Assembly (NCBI GenBank): GCA_002482645.1
Contig: DLGJ01000005.1
Location: 551,437 to 615,436 of the forward strand
DNA from: Hyphomicrobiaceae bacterium UBA7697
GTDB taxonomy: Bacteria; Pseudomonadota; Alphaproteobacteria; Rhizobiales; Methyloligellaceae
Direction: 5' to 3'
DNA: 64,000 nucleotides
Both the position numbers and the translations under genes were made by a program. The notes beneath the pieces are model-generated. The model was not told where the DNA came from. It searched no databases and saw only the letters and a list, made by a program, of their open reading frames with translations. Below are positions 1 to 8,538 of this stretch, piece by piece; position 1 is the stretch's first letter, and each line of letters begins with the position of its first letter.

Positions 1-1
1 T

Positions 2-751
2 GGCATTGAAGGTTCGAGTCAAGCCGCCGAAGAGGTGCGCTCTCCGTCGCGGGCTTTGCCATATGGCAGCCTTCTGGGAATCGTCACGTTGTTGGTGGCC
101 GCAAACATGACCTGGTACGTATGTGCGGGTTTGATGCCGTGGGAATATTTGGGAGCCACCACCACGCCACTATTTAGCGCCGCACAGCTTGTTGGCTCTA
201 AACCTTTGATAGTTCTTGTGTTTTGCGGGTCTGTTCTGGCGATTATAGCTTCGGCAACAGCCTGCATCAATGACGCTTCCCGTGTAGGTTTCGCAATGGC
301 ACGGGATTGCTATTTACCGAATTGGATGTGCGCGGTGCATCCGAGGCACCGGACGCCGCATCGCGCCATCGTGGCCCTGGTGCCGGTTACGATGGCATTT
401 GCCATCTTCGCTCCGCTCGACAAGGTCATCACGCTCTCCATCTTATCGGGGCTGTTGGTCTACACGTATATGGGAGTCGCGATAATCCTGTTTCGGCGCC
501 AGTGGCCCGTTGGAACGATCCGGCGCGGCTTTGTTCATCCCTTGCATCCGCTGCCGGCGGTGGCATTGCTCGTGTTGTGTGCCCTGGGATACTTCTCGAT
601 TTTTTTGACCTATCGAATCGAGTTGATCCTCGTAGTCGTTTTTTATTTCGTGGCGACGCTCTGGTTTCACTTCCGGCGCTATAGATACGTTCGGCGGAAG
701 CTGCAATTTACGATGCCCTGGCCGCGGCCCATCGGCTTTGAGGGCGGGTAA
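2..751 (+). CDS. APC-family amino acid/amine permease, C-terminal part (5' end outside window)
   Basis: The frame is open from the first bases and begins inside the conserved APC stretch (AAEEVRSPSRALP), so the true start lies upstream of the window. The visible 249 residues hold several hydrophobic segments (about residues 20-45, 65-85, 125-165 and 185-230) and end in a basic cytoplasmic tail. APC permeases are inner-membrane secondary transporters of amino acids, ethanolamine or other amines. It lies upstream of, and points toward, a two-component system and the mau genes. Uptake of methylamine or another amine is therefore a reasonable inference, but substrate cannot be read from this half. 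Confidence 0.8.
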   Translation, partial: GIEGSSQAAEEVRSPSRALPYGSLLGIVTLLVAANMTWYVCAGLMPWEYLGATTTPLFSAAQLVGSKPLIVLVFCGSVLAIIASATACINDASRVGFAMARDCYLPNWMCAVHPRHRTPHRAIVALVPVTMAFAIFAPLDKVITLSILSGLLVYTYMGVAIILFRRQWPVGTIRRGFVHPLHPLPAVALLVLCALGYFSIFLTYRIELILVVVFYFVATLWFHFRRYRYVRRKLQFTMPWPRPIGFEGG

Positions 752-1023
752 GGATCGGCCAAAGCAGCGTGCCTGAAGGTCATATCGCCCTTCCACCCGG
801 TTCTGGAAGCCGCTAAGCTAGGATCGATCAAGCGCGGGAGCAACCTGGCGGACACGCATCGGCGCGGCACCGAATGGGGTTTGGGTAGAGGAGCCGGTTC
901 TCTCCAGTCTCTTGCAGCGCGCCGCAATGGACTCCGAAGTTTCGCTTCGTGGCCAAATTGGTTGCCACGTCCTGAACGCTAACAGCGACGGTGTCGTGGA
1001 CTGAACCTGTCAAGGGGACGTGT

Positions 1024-1698
1024 GTGCGAATACTGCTGGTCGAGGACGAATACGAGGATGCCAAATTCATCAGCGCGGGCCTGACGGAGGCCGCCCACAC
1101 GGTCGACACCGTCTCCACCGGCGCGGATGGTCTGATCCTTGCTATGAAAGACGACTACGACGTTGTTATCTTGGACCGGAAATTGCCGGATCTCGACGGC
1201 CTGTCGATCGCGAAACTTTTGAGAAGTGGCGGGCGGAAGATCCCCATCCTGTTTCTGACCTGCCTCGGTAGCGTCAAGGATCGGGTCGAAGGGCTCGAAG
1301 AGGGTGGGGACGACTATGTCGTCAAACCCTTTGCTTTTTCTGAACTGCTGGCGCGCGTGAATGCACTTGGGCGGCGTCCGCCAATGCTCTCCAGCCATGA
1401 GACGCTACGGTGTGGCGATCTGGAAATGAACGTCACCTACCGTTCGGTGATGCGCAGCGGGGAGCGGATCGACTTGCTGCCTCTGGAGTACAAGCTGCTC
1501 GAGGCTCTGCTGCGCAACATGCAGCGGGTGGTGTCGAAAACGATGCTCTTGGAGCGCGTTTGGGGCTTCAATTTTGATCCGAAGACAAGCGTCGTGGAAA
1601 CGCACATTTCCCGGCTGCGATCGAAAATCGACAAACCGTTCAAATCGCAACTTATCCATACGGTCCGCGGAAGCGGCTATTCGATCTACGAAGAATAG
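1024..1698 (+). CDS. OmpR/PhoB-type response regulator
   Basis: The protein has 224 residues: an N-terminal receiver domain (acidic pair in LVEDE, phospho-acceptor Asp51 in ILDRKLPDLDG, conserved Lys in VVKPF) and a C-terminal winged-helix domain ending HTVRGSGYSIYEE, typical of OmpR regulators. The GTG at 1024 is chosen because AAGGGG sits about seven bases upstream and the protein then begins MRILLVEDE; an in-frame GTG at 991 would add 11 non-conserved residues. The histidine kinase starts 2 bases after the stop, so the two form an operon. Position just upstream of mauF suggests control of methylamine oxidation, which is inference; canonical mau regulation in Paracoccus uses the LysR-type MauR instead. 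Confidence 0.88.
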   Translation: MRILLVEDEYEDAKFISAGLTEAAHTVDTVSTGADGLILAMKDDYDVVILDRKLPDLDGLSIAKLLRSGGRKIPILFLTCLGSVKDRVEGLEEGGDDYVVKPFAFSELLARVNALGRRPPMLSSHETLRCGDLEMNVTYRSVMRSGERIDLLPLEYKLLEALLRNMQRVVSKTMLLERVWGFNFDPKTSVVETHISRLRSKIDKPFKSQLIHTVRGSGYSIYEE

Positions 1699-1700
1699 CG

Positions 1701-3155
1701 ATGACGCCAGATCAGATGAAAGCGGCGCTTGGAGTTGGGCTCGCTTTTCTCTTCGCCGCCTGCGCAACGCTGACGGTGATCATATCTGACGGCAACGGGA
1801 CGGGCGGGACATTGACGACCGATCGTCTGTCGCTTGCGCGCGATGGCATTGCCCAATATGCGCGGGACCATGGCTGGGCGAGAGCGAAAGAGATGCTGCA
1901 GCAGGCGGACTCGATCGGGGCGGATCGGCCGCATGCGTGGCTTCTCGAGAAGGCCGACAACAGGTTGGTAGATGCCGAGGCGGAATATCCCGTCGAGGTT
2001 GCCCTGCGGGCTTTGTCCAAAACTGGCAATTCGGTCGTCGTCGAGAGAGGAGACCAACCAAGTAGATTGCACATATCCGAGGCCGCGTTGGCAGATAGCC
2101 GTCTTCTTATCGGCATCGTCGCACCTCACGCGAACCAATTGCCGGTGCAAGTCGTTTACGCGGTCTTGTGGACGAGCCTCGCCGGCATGCTTGGTGCGTT
2201 CGTAGCGGTGTTCTGGGCATCGCGCCGGTCGAACCGGCGGATCGGCGATATCGGTGCGACGCTTTCCGCGTTTCTATCTGGCGATATGACCAAGCGAGTC
2301 GTATTCCCCGGTCCAGTCGATTCCCTATATGTGCTCGCATACAACGTGAACCGGACGCTGGACCAGTCCGAAACACTCGCTCACAACCTCACTTACCTCT
2401 CCTCGGACATCGCCCACAATTTGAAGAAGCCGCTGACGCGTCTGCGGAGCCGGCTCGAAGATGTGAGAGATGCGGCCGAGATGACGCCGTGCCACCGTGC
2501 CATTGCTGGCCGTGCAGTGGGAGACGTCGACGGCATCATTGCGATCTTTGAAGCCATGCTGAACATTGTCCAATTCCAGGCGGGCACCGGCCGTTCCCGT
2601 TTCCAGAATGTCGATTTGCGCGCACTCACCAGCCATATCATCGAGACCTTCGATTCGATTATCGACGATAGCGGAAAGACGCTCCGCACGTCGCTCCCCG
2701 ATAAGGTTCCGACTGTGCGGGGCGATCCCAGATTAATCATGGAACTGGTCGTCAACATCGTCGAAAACGCGATCCAGCACTGTCCGTCCGGAACGACGAT
2801 CTCGATCTCCGTCGTGTCGTCGAGCGACGACGTTTCCATCATCGTGTCCGATGACGGTCCGGGAGTCCCGGCCGAGGCCGTGGAGGCTGTTCTCCAACGC
2901 TTCCATCGACTTGACGCGTCTCGGCCCGGCCATGGAATCGGCATGCCATTCGCCGTTGCTGTTGCCCAGCTTCATAATGCGATACTGGAACTCGCCGACA
3001 ACGATCCGGGTTTGAGGGTAACGATCAGTTTCCCGATAGATTTTAGCGCGTTGACGCCGCAACTCGGCCTCCGAATGCGATCGGGACTAGAACTCAAGTT
3101 GCAGTCCGCGCGGCAGGCAACTCCAAACGCCGAAGCGTCGCGTTCCAACGGGTAA
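1701..3155 (+). CDS. Membrane sensor histidine kinase, partner of the upstream regulator
   Basis: The 484-residue kinase has a transmembrane helix near residues 8-28, a periplasmic domain of about 120 residues, a second helix near 150-172, a HAMP linker, an H-box with phospho-acceptor His239 (DIAHNLKKPLTRLR), an N-box (VENAIQHC), and G-boxes (DDGPGVP, GHGIGMPFA). This is the EnvZ/QseC layout. It directly follows the response regulator gene. The periplasmic domain shows no motif I recognise, so the signal is unknown; methylamine or periplasmic redox state would fit the mau genes downstream. About 45 residues after the ATPase core are poorly conserved tail. Confidence 0.87.
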   Translation: MTPDQMKAALGVGLAFLFAACATLTVIISDGNGTGGTLTTDRLSLARDGIAQYARDHGWARAKEMLQQADSIGADRPHAWLLEKADNRLVDAEAEYPVEVALRALSKTGNSVVVERGDQPSRLHISEAALADSRLLIGIVAPHANQLPVQVVYAVLWTSLAGMLGAFVAVFWASRRSNRRIGDIGATLSAFLSGDMTKRVVFPGPVDSLYVLAYNVNRTLDQSETLAHNLTYLSSDIAHNLKKPLTRLRSRLEDVRDAAEMTPCHRAIAGRAVGDVDGIIAIFEAMLNIVQFQAGTGRSRFQNVDLRALTSHIIETFDSIIDDSGKTLRTSLPDKVPTVRGDPRLIMELVVNIVENAIQHCPSGTTISISVVSSSDDVSIIVSDDGPGVPAEAVEAVLQRFHRLDASRPGHGIGMPFAVAVAQLHNAILELADNDPGLRVTISFPIDFSALTPQLGLRMRSGLELKLQSARQATPNAEASRSNG

Positions 3156-3156
3156 T

Positions 3157-3175
3157 TCTTACAAGTATTGTAAGA
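3157..3175. promoter_or_regulatory. Perfect palindrome upstream of the mau operon
   Basis: TCTTACAA-GTA-TTGTAAGA is a perfect inverted repeat with 8-base arms and a 3-base spacer, beginning 2 bases after the kinase stop and about 190 bases before mauF. Its TTACAA/TTGTAA core is typical of a dimeric regulator site. It lacks a following T-run, so it is a poor terminator. It is a candidate operator for mauF transcription, for the adjacent OmpR-type regulator or a LysR-type MauR. Confidence 0.5.
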
Positions 3176-3367
3176 CTCCAGCAAGACGCCTGCAAAATCC
3201 ACGGAATATCTTGCGACAATGAGACTGTTACCGTTGAGCTTGTGAGAAGGCTCTGGGCGTGTACGGAGTATATGGTCCCGGGTCTTAGTGCCAGCCTGCG
3301 CGTTTCGATCTCGATCCAAGAACACGGCCGGAAACAAGGCCGTCCGAAGTCAATCGGGAGGAGTCCA

Positions 3368-4243
3368 ATGGCTCAAGCCGAATCCGTTGGTGTTGCGTTC
3401 GAGGGCGGTGGGCCCGATCAAGGGCAGGCATTCATCGCGGACGCCATCGTTCCAGGGGCGCGCCGCACGAGCGGCCTGCGCTATCTCACCATTCTCCTTG
3501 CCGCTGCCGCCGGAGCGGGCGTCGCGGCGCTTCTGTCGCCGACTTCTGGCGGCGTAATTCTTCTGCTTTGCGCCCTCGCGTTTACCGGCGGGCTGTTGTC
3601 CACTTGGTCGCCGTGCGGATACTCCTCTCTCTCCCTTCTGCGCGTCGACTCGCCTCATGATCTGCGGGCGGTAATGCGGTGGATACCGACCATGGCCGCT
3701 CACGGCGTTGGCTACGTCGTGGGCGGCTTGCTTCTCGCGTTCGTCCTGGCCGGGGCCGCTTGGCTGTTGCCGGTCCAGGGGTTCAATTTATCTCATGATC
3801 CCGCACCATGGGCACTGATCGCCCTCGGAAGTGTTTGCCTGCTTTACGGTCTCCATCAGCTCAAAATTATCAGGATGCCTTACCCTCAATTGCGGGCGCA
3901 GGTTTCTCACGGCGCGCGCATGGACCTTCCAAAATGGGCCACCGGACTACTCTATGGCGGGCACCTCGGTCTCAACTTTGCGACTTATGTGATGTCGCCG
4001 ATCCTCTACATCGTGGTCCTTGCCAGCCTCTTAAGCGGCAGCTTGCAAGTAATACTCGCGCTTGTTTTCAGCCTCAATCTGGGTCGGTTCCTGCCGTTGC
4101 TCGTGAATCTTCTGCCGGTCCCCGACTGGAGCGTGCAGAGGTGGATGGCTAAGCACGATGGAGGCGCTGTCCTTACGGATGCGGCCGCCTTGGTGTTCTC
4201 CGGGTCTCTCCTGCTCGTATCGGTCTTGATCTACGCCACGTAG
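3368..4243 (+). CDS. mauF: MauF, membrane protein for methylamine dehydrogenase biogenesis
   Basis: This 291-residue polytopic membrane protein shows about seven hydrophobic segments and an early motif STWSPCGYSS, with the Pro-Cys pair placed as in DsbD/CcdA-like proteins. MauF is the first gene of characterised mau operons and is needed for methylamine dehydrogenase production together with MauE and MauD. The ATG at 3368 has a strong GGGAGGAG ribosome site; a longer in-frame extension to 3242 lacks one. It begins the F-B-E-D-A order of known mau operons, with only 43 bases before mauB. Exact biochemical role in the family is unsettled; thiol transfer across the membrane is the usual proposal. 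Confidence 0.9.
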   Translation: MAQAESVGVAFEGGGPDQGQAFIADAIVPGARRTSGLRYLTILLAAAAGAGVAALLSPTSGGVILLLCALAFTGGLLSTWSPCGYSSLSLLRVDSPHDLRAVMRWIPTMAAHGVGYVVGGLLLAFVLAGAAWLLPVQGFNLSHDPAPWALIALGSVCLLYGLHQLKIIRMPYPQLRAQVSHGARMDLPKWATGLLYGGHLGLNFATYVMSPILYIVVLASLLSGSLQVILALVFSLNLGRFLPLLVNLLPVPDWSVQRWMAKHDGGAVLTDAAALVFSGSLLLVSVLIYAT

Positions 4244-4286
4244 CTTGTGTCGACCGTCCCTTCCCGAAAATGTCAGCGAAGATTGG

Positions 4287-5531
4287 ATGTGCAAGATGAA
4301 GAGAAACAGTGAACTGAAAAAGACTCTCCAAGCCAGATGGAGGCTGTCACTTCTGAGCTTGATCGCTCCCGTGCTAGCGATTGCCGCGGCGCCGGCCGTG
4401 GCCCAGGAGCTTGACGACGAAGCAATGGGGAAATTGGACGAACTCATCACGACCGAGCTCCAGGATACGCCCGACATTGCTAAAGCTCCGACGCCTGATG
4501 CACGGCGGATGTACGTTGTCGATCCGGCGGCATTCACGGTGCTCTCCAGAATCATGCCGATCGACGGAAACAACGGAGCCTATCTCGGCACCGTGGATAC
4601 CGGTCTGCTCGCTCTCCCGGTGCCGTCGCCCAAGGACGGCAAGCTGTTCATGGCCGATACGCGGTTTTCCGTCTTCAGTAACGGGAAAAGGGACGATTTT
4701 ATCGGCGTCTACGATCCCGTCACTCTGGAGACGCCAAGTAAGCTGATCGACATCCCCGATACGCGATCGGGGGCGATGGTGCATATCGGCGGAGCGTCGA
4801 CCTCCAAGGACGGAAAGTATCTCTATTCCTATCAGTACGCGCCGGCGAATGCTGTTGTCATCGTCGATCTGGAAAACGAAAAGCACCTCAGCACGATCGA
4901 GGTTCCTCAGTGCTGGTACGTATACCCTGCGGGGGAACGTCGTTTTGCCTCCCATTGCCGCGACGGCTCGTTTGTCCTCGTGAAGTTCGATGAGAACGGC
5001 AAGGAAGTTTCACGCACTCAGACGGAGCCGGTGCATGACCCGGTCAAACAGCCGTCTTTCAACAATCCTGCCTACGATTACCAGACAGAGGAAATCGTTC
5101 TGGTTTCCTATTGGGGCGACGTTGTGCATCTCGATTTCTCGCAAGACGAACCCAAGATCGGAAAATCATGGAGTCTTGTCACCGAGGAACAGCGTAAGAA
5201 CGGTTGGGCACCTGGCGGCTGGCAGCCGGCAAGCTACCACAGCGGAAGCGGCCGGCTGTACGTCCTGATGGACCGCCGGGCCAAGTGGGCCCATACGACC
5301 GAAAGCCGGTCTGTCTGGATTTACGATACGAAGAGCGGGGAGCGCGTTCAGACCATCGATCTCGCTCACGAAGCAGTGGCGCTCGCCGTCGACAAGGCCG
5401 ACAAGCCTTACGTCTACGCTCTGAGTTCGCATGGCAAAAACCTCGACATTTACGATGCCGGGAGTGGCGCGCGTCTCTTCGGCGTAGACCAACTCGGTCA
5501 TGAGCCCCGTCTTCTCGTGCGCAATCCGTAA
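4287..5531 (+). CDS. mauB: Methylamine dehydrogenase heavy (alpha) subunit precursor
   Basis: The 414-residue precursor carries a long basic leader and hydrophobic core ending near APAVAQ, consistent with export, followed by a seven-bladed beta-propeller chain (for example VDPAAFTVLSRIMPIDG and YIYPAGERRFASHC-like segments). The alpha2beta2 enzyme oxidises methylamine to formaldehyde and ammonia in the periplasm. It sits between mauF and mauE as in all characterised mau operons. ATG 4287 is preferred; a TTG at 4245 would nearly abut the mauF stop, and ATG 4296 is also possible. None of these has a strong ribosome site, so the start is uncertain, though the identity is not. Confidence 0.94.
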   Translation: MCKMKRNSELKKTLQARWRLSLLSLIAPVLAIAAAPAVAQELDDEAMGKLDELITTELQDTPDIAKAPTPDARRMYVVDPAAFTVLSRIMPIDGNNGAYLGTVDTGLLALPVPSPKDGKLFMADTRFSVFSNGKRDDFIGVYDPVTLETPSKLIDIPDTRSGAMVHIGGASTSKDGKYLYSYQYAPANAVVIVDLENEKHLSTIEVPQCWYVYPAGERRFASHCRDGSFVLVKFDENGKEVSRTQTEPVHDPVKQPSFNNPAYDYQTEEIVLVSYWGDVVHLDFSQDEPKIGKSWSLVTEEQRKNGWAPGGWQPASYHSGSGRLYVLMDRRAKWAHTTESRSVWIYDTKSGERVQTIDLAHEAVALAVDKADKPYVYALSSHGKNLDIYDAGSGARLFGVDQLGHEPRLLVRNP

Positions 5532-5578
5532 TCGGCTCTTTGGCACGAGAAATGAACTAGCGCACTACACGCAACACG

Positions 5579-6163
5579 ATGACGACGATGACCAACAACA
5601 TGATCGAACCGGTTTTCACATCCTTCAGCGTGATACTGCTCGCGGTCGTATTCTTCGCGGCTGGTGCTGCGAAGATCAAAGCGACTGATACGTTGGAAGG
5701 CGTCATCGGGAATTTCCGGTTGTTGCCGAAAAGCTTGGTTCGCCCTGTTGCGCTAGTGCTTCCACCAGTGGAAATCGCGGTTGCTGCCGCACTGCTCCTG
5801 CCCGCCACGCGCGTGTTCGGTGCAGTCGGCGCAGCCGCGCTTCTCCTCGTCTTCACGATCGCGATTTCGATTAACCTGGCTCGCGGCCGCCGTGAAATCG
5901 ATTGTGGCTGCTTCAGCTCTGAATTGAAGCAAAACCTCAGCGCTTGGATGGTCGTTAGAAATTTGGTCTTGACCGCGTGCGCCCTGTGGCTGGTTGCGAG
6001 TGCAGCCGGTGCGTATGCCACGATCGCTTCACCGTCATGGGCGGCTTGGCTGCTCGGCGCACTTGGTGCCGGTTTTGCGATTGTTATCTATGTCACGTCT
6101 GCGACGCTTTTGGCCATTGCGACCCTCGTGGCCGAACGTCGTGCGAGCACCGGAAACGGCTGA
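5579..6163 (+). CDS. mauE: MauE, membrane protein for light-subunit maturation
   Basis: The 194-residue protein has four to five hydrophobic segments and a cytosol/membrane-edge motif RREIDCGCFSSEL containing the two MauE/DoxX-like cysteines. In Paracoccus, MauE and MauD are both required for stable light subunit, which contains six disulfides. MauE is thought to feed reductant or oxidant to the periplasmic thioredoxin-like MauD. The start is the first of several closely spaced ATGs (ATGACGACGATG). The gene lies 47 bases after mauB and 31 before mauD. Confidence 0.9.
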   Translation: MTTMTNNMIEPVFTSFSVILLAVVFFAAGAAKIKATDTLEGVIGNFRLLPKSLVRPVALVLPPVEIAVAAALLLPATRVFGAVGAAALLLVFTIAISINLARGRREIDCGCFSSELKQNLSAWMVVRNLVLTACALWLVASAAGAYATIASPSWAAWLLGALGAGFAIVIYVTSATLLAIATLVAERRASTGNG

Positions 6164-6194
6164 TCCTGGATCCGAGATAAGGACGATCTTAAGT

Positions 6195-6860
6195 ATGGAA
6201 TACATCATCGCATCGGAAGTCATGCTCTGGATGGCGGTTGTAGCCCTGGCCTTTGTGTGTTTGGCGCTGAGCCGGCAGGTCGGCATCCTGCACGAGCGAT
6301 CCGCTCCACTCGGAGCTGTGATCTCGGACAAGGGGCCGGAAATTGGGGATGTGTCTCCAAAGTTCGACCTGAGCGATCACAAAGGCAATTTGATCACGCT
6401 GGGCGGCAAGCGTCCCACCGGGGCAGATCAACTCGCTCTGTTCCTCGCTCCAAACTGTCCAATGTGCAACAAGGTCCTGCCGACCGCCCGTGCCATGGCG
6501 AGCGACGAAAAGCTCGACGTCGTGGTCGTTAGTGACGGTCCCAAGGAAGAGCATGGGGAGTTTCTCAAAACTCACGATCTTGGGGCTATTCCCTATGTCA
6601 TTTCAGCCGAAGTCGGCATGCGCTTCCAGGTCGGGCGCGTACCCTATGCGATCCTGATCAATAGCGATGGGAAAATCGCGGCCAAAGGCCTCGTGAACAC
6701 CCGCGAACATCTCGAAAGTCTCCTGGAAGCGAGGACGTTGGGCGTCCAGTCAATGCAGGAGTACATCGAGAAGCACCATCACCACGCAGATCATGCAATG
6801 CACGCCGTCAACAACGGTGCAGACCGCGCCGCGCTTGATGGCTCGGCGGTTCAGCAATGA
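6195..6860 (+). CDS. mauD: MauD, periplasmic thioredoxin-like protein for disulfide formation in MauA
   Basis: A 221-residue protein with an N-terminal membrane anchor (about residues 8-27) and a periplasmic thioredoxin fold bearing the CPMC active site at residues 88-91 (APNCPMCNK). It is known in this family to be required for correct assembly of the cysteine-rich light subunit. The tail is rich in histidine (KHHHHADHAMH), which could bind metal. ATG 6195 is chosen because AAGGAC lies upstream and the anchor begins directly; a longer in-frame extension overlaps mauE without support. Confidence 0.92.
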   Translation: MEYIIASEVMLWMAVVALAFVCLALSRQVGILHERSAPLGAVISDKGPEIGDVSPKFDLSDHKGNLITLGGKRPTGADQLALFLAPNCPMCNKVLPTARAMASDEKLDVVVVSDGPKEEHGEFLKTHDLGAIPYVISAEVGMRFQVGRVPYAILINSDGKIAAKGLVNTREHLESLLEARTLGVQSMQEYIEKHHHHADHAMHAVNNGADRAALDGSAVQQ

Positions 6861-6906
6861 CCATGAACGACAACAAGGCACTCCAACAGTTTAGGGAGAA
6901 AGCAAA

Positions 6907-7446
6907 ATGATCTCGAACAAGCGTTTTGACAATCTTGTTGAAGCCTTCACGAGAAGGGTAGCGCAACGGACGTCGAGGCGAAGCCTCTTGGCGAAGTTCG
7001 GCGTGGCCGTCGCCGGCAGCATGTTGTTGCCCCTGCTTCCGGTCGACCGCCGCGTTGGCGGGAGCGCCAAGGCCAACGCAATGGGGCGCGACGGTTGGCT
7101 GCCCCAAGCACTTAACGATGACCAGTGCAACTACTGGCGGACTTGCGCGCTTGATGGGCAGATCTGTTCCTGCTGTGGCGGCGGCGTGACCACATGTCCT
7201 CCCGGAACGACACTCTCGCCGAGCTCGTGGGTGGCGAGTTGCGTCAATCCTGAGGACAACAAATCCTATTTGATCGCCTACCGCGATTGCTGCGGCAAGA
7301 GCATTTGTCCGCGGTGCGGTTGTTACAACACCGAAGGCGTTCTGCCGATGTACAGGCCCGAGTACAGCAGCGACATCATCTGGTGCTACGGTGCGCAAGG
7401 CTCCACATATCACTGCACTATTCAGCCGATCGTCGGCGAAGGCTAG
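6907..7446 (+). CDS. mauA: Methylamine dehydrogenase light (beta) subunit precursor, TTQ-bearing
   Basis: The 179-residue precursor has a Tat-type leader (twin Arg in SRRSLLAKF) and a mature chain crowded with cysteines. By comparison with the Paracoccus beta subunit, the two tryptophans that form tryptophan tryptophylquinone are Trp108 (SSWVASC) and Trp159 (DIIWCYG), 51 residues apart exactly as Trp57 and Trp108 of the mature Paracoccus enzyme. The catalytic/maturation aspartates fall at Asp127 (RDCC) and Asp83 (ALDG). A good GGGAGA ribosome site precedes the ATG. All key residues are intact, so a functional quinoprotein is expected. The gene is followed by a strong hairpin. Confidence 0.96.
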   Translation: MISNKRFDNLVEAFTRRVAQRTSRRSLLAKFGVAVAGSMLLPLLPVDRRVGGSAKANAMGRDGWLPQALNDDQCNYWRTCALDGQICSCCGGGVTTCPPGTTLSPSSWVASCVNPEDNKSYLIAYRDCCGKSICPRCGCYNTEGVLPMYRPEYSSDIIWCYGAQGSTYHCTIQPIVGEG

Positions 7447-7479
7447 CCCTGCGCGTATCTAACGCAGAGCACAGGGCTA
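7444..7479 (+). terminator. Two-stem hairpin directly after mauA
   Basis: TAGCCCTG pairs with CAGGGCTA (8-base perfect arms, overlapping the mauA stop) around an inner GCGT-ATCTA-ACGC stem. No T-run follows, so it more likely attenuates transcription or protects the mauFBEDA message from 3' decay than fully terminates it. It would favour high expression of the structural genes relative to mauJ and the cytochromes downstream. Confidence 0.55.
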
Positions 7480-7578
7480 ACTTGGCTCTTTGTCCTTGGG
7501 TGTTAATTGTCCGCACGTTTCACAGCAACGGAGCGGCCGGATGAAGGCACCCAAGGGCGGCGGACATAGAGAAGTACA

Positions 7579-8520
7579 ATGTGGTTTCCTTATTCGTTGC
7601 CGACATCCTGGAAGGTCGACGGGGATAGGCAGCGCGCCAATGAATCCCAGCTCGATAGCGGTTTCCGCGAATTCCTCGTAGCCGTTCAATTGGGTAATCC
7701 GGTCTCAAGGGATTGGAGTGTGGAACTCCAGCTTGCCGAAACCAGGACGCTGCTGTGGGAAGAGGAGAGTGGCGAGCGGATCGAGTTGAATCTCTTTCCC
7801 AACGAAGATGGGCGGCTTTCAGAAGTGGTTTGCAAGCTGTCTGACGTCCGTCTTCAAGCGGCCGTGGAGCGCAGCCACGCCGCTGTCGGCACTCTCCTGG
7901 ACTTCTGGTCGAGCGACAGCGGCCGAGGTTTCTCGGCCGCCGGTCTTCGAGTTGCCGATCTCAAGCACGACGCCAGGTGGCGCGTCATGCCGCACTGGCC
8001 AAGCGCCCTCGACTTGCCAATTGCGATTCCAGAACAGCTACCCCAGAGTTTCTGGCCTCTAGCGCGGCTATATAGAGAGGGGCGGACCAGCTCGAAGGAC
8101 CGCTATCGCTTCTTGTGCTGCTACGCACTGATAGCGAAATGGTCTCAAGCGGAGAGCCCCTTTGACTGGAGACTGCGATCCTCACCAGATGTCTCCGAAC
8201 TGGCGGAAGCAAGCGTCAGCCAGGAAATGATGACATTGGCCGGTGTGACACGTTTCGCGCCAGAGCTGGAGGGCGTGACGACGACCGAACTGGTTGCGTC
8301 ACTTGCTCCTTGGCACGAGGAAGCGTTGGACTTTTGCATGAATGGGCCCAGCGAGGGCGAGGATTTCGATGCGATCCAGCGATGGGCGGCCATCGCCAAT
8401 CTCGCGGACATCTCGGCTCACGACGTCCTGAGGCGCACGATCGCGTACTGGCGGCGGGCCTCGCACCGCGTAGGTCCCGCAACGAGCGAACATGCTTCTG
8501 GAACAGAAGTTGCTATGTGA
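7579..8520 (+). CDS. mauJ: MauJ-like methylamine utilisation protein
   Basis: A 313-residue protein without signal peptide or membrane helix, acidic and Trp-rich, in the position of MauJ (after the mauA/mauC position in Methylobacterium and Paracoccus operons). MauJ is a conserved cytoplasmic protein of unknown biochemical role and was reported dispensable or of minor effect in some hosts. The identification rests on context and general appearance rather than on a diagnostic motif. Its start is preceded by only a weak GAGAAG. It is separated from mauA by 132 bases where an amicyanin gene would normally lie, and those bases encode no cupredoxin. Confidence 0.72.
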   Translation: MWFPYSLPTSWKVDGDRQRANESQLDSGFREFLVAVQLGNPVSRDWSVELQLAETRTLLWEEESGERIELNLFPNEDGRLSEVVCKLSDVRLQAAVERSHAAVGTLLDFWSSDSGRGFSAAGLRVADLKHDARWRVMPHWPSALDLPIAIPEQLPQSFWPLARLYREGRTSSKDRYRFLCCYALIAKWSQAESPFDWRLRSSPDVSELAEASVSQEMMTLAGVTRFAPELEGVTTTELVASLAPWHEEALDFCMNGPSEGEDFDAIQRWAAIANLADISAHDVLRRTIAYWRRASHRVGPATSEHASGTEVAM

Positions 8521-8538
8521 TGATTAGGACACCGCCCT

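Noticed and set aside
7447..7578. Search for amicyanin (mauC) after mauA
   Set aside because: No frame in this gap or in the flanking frames encodes a cupredoxin copper site.
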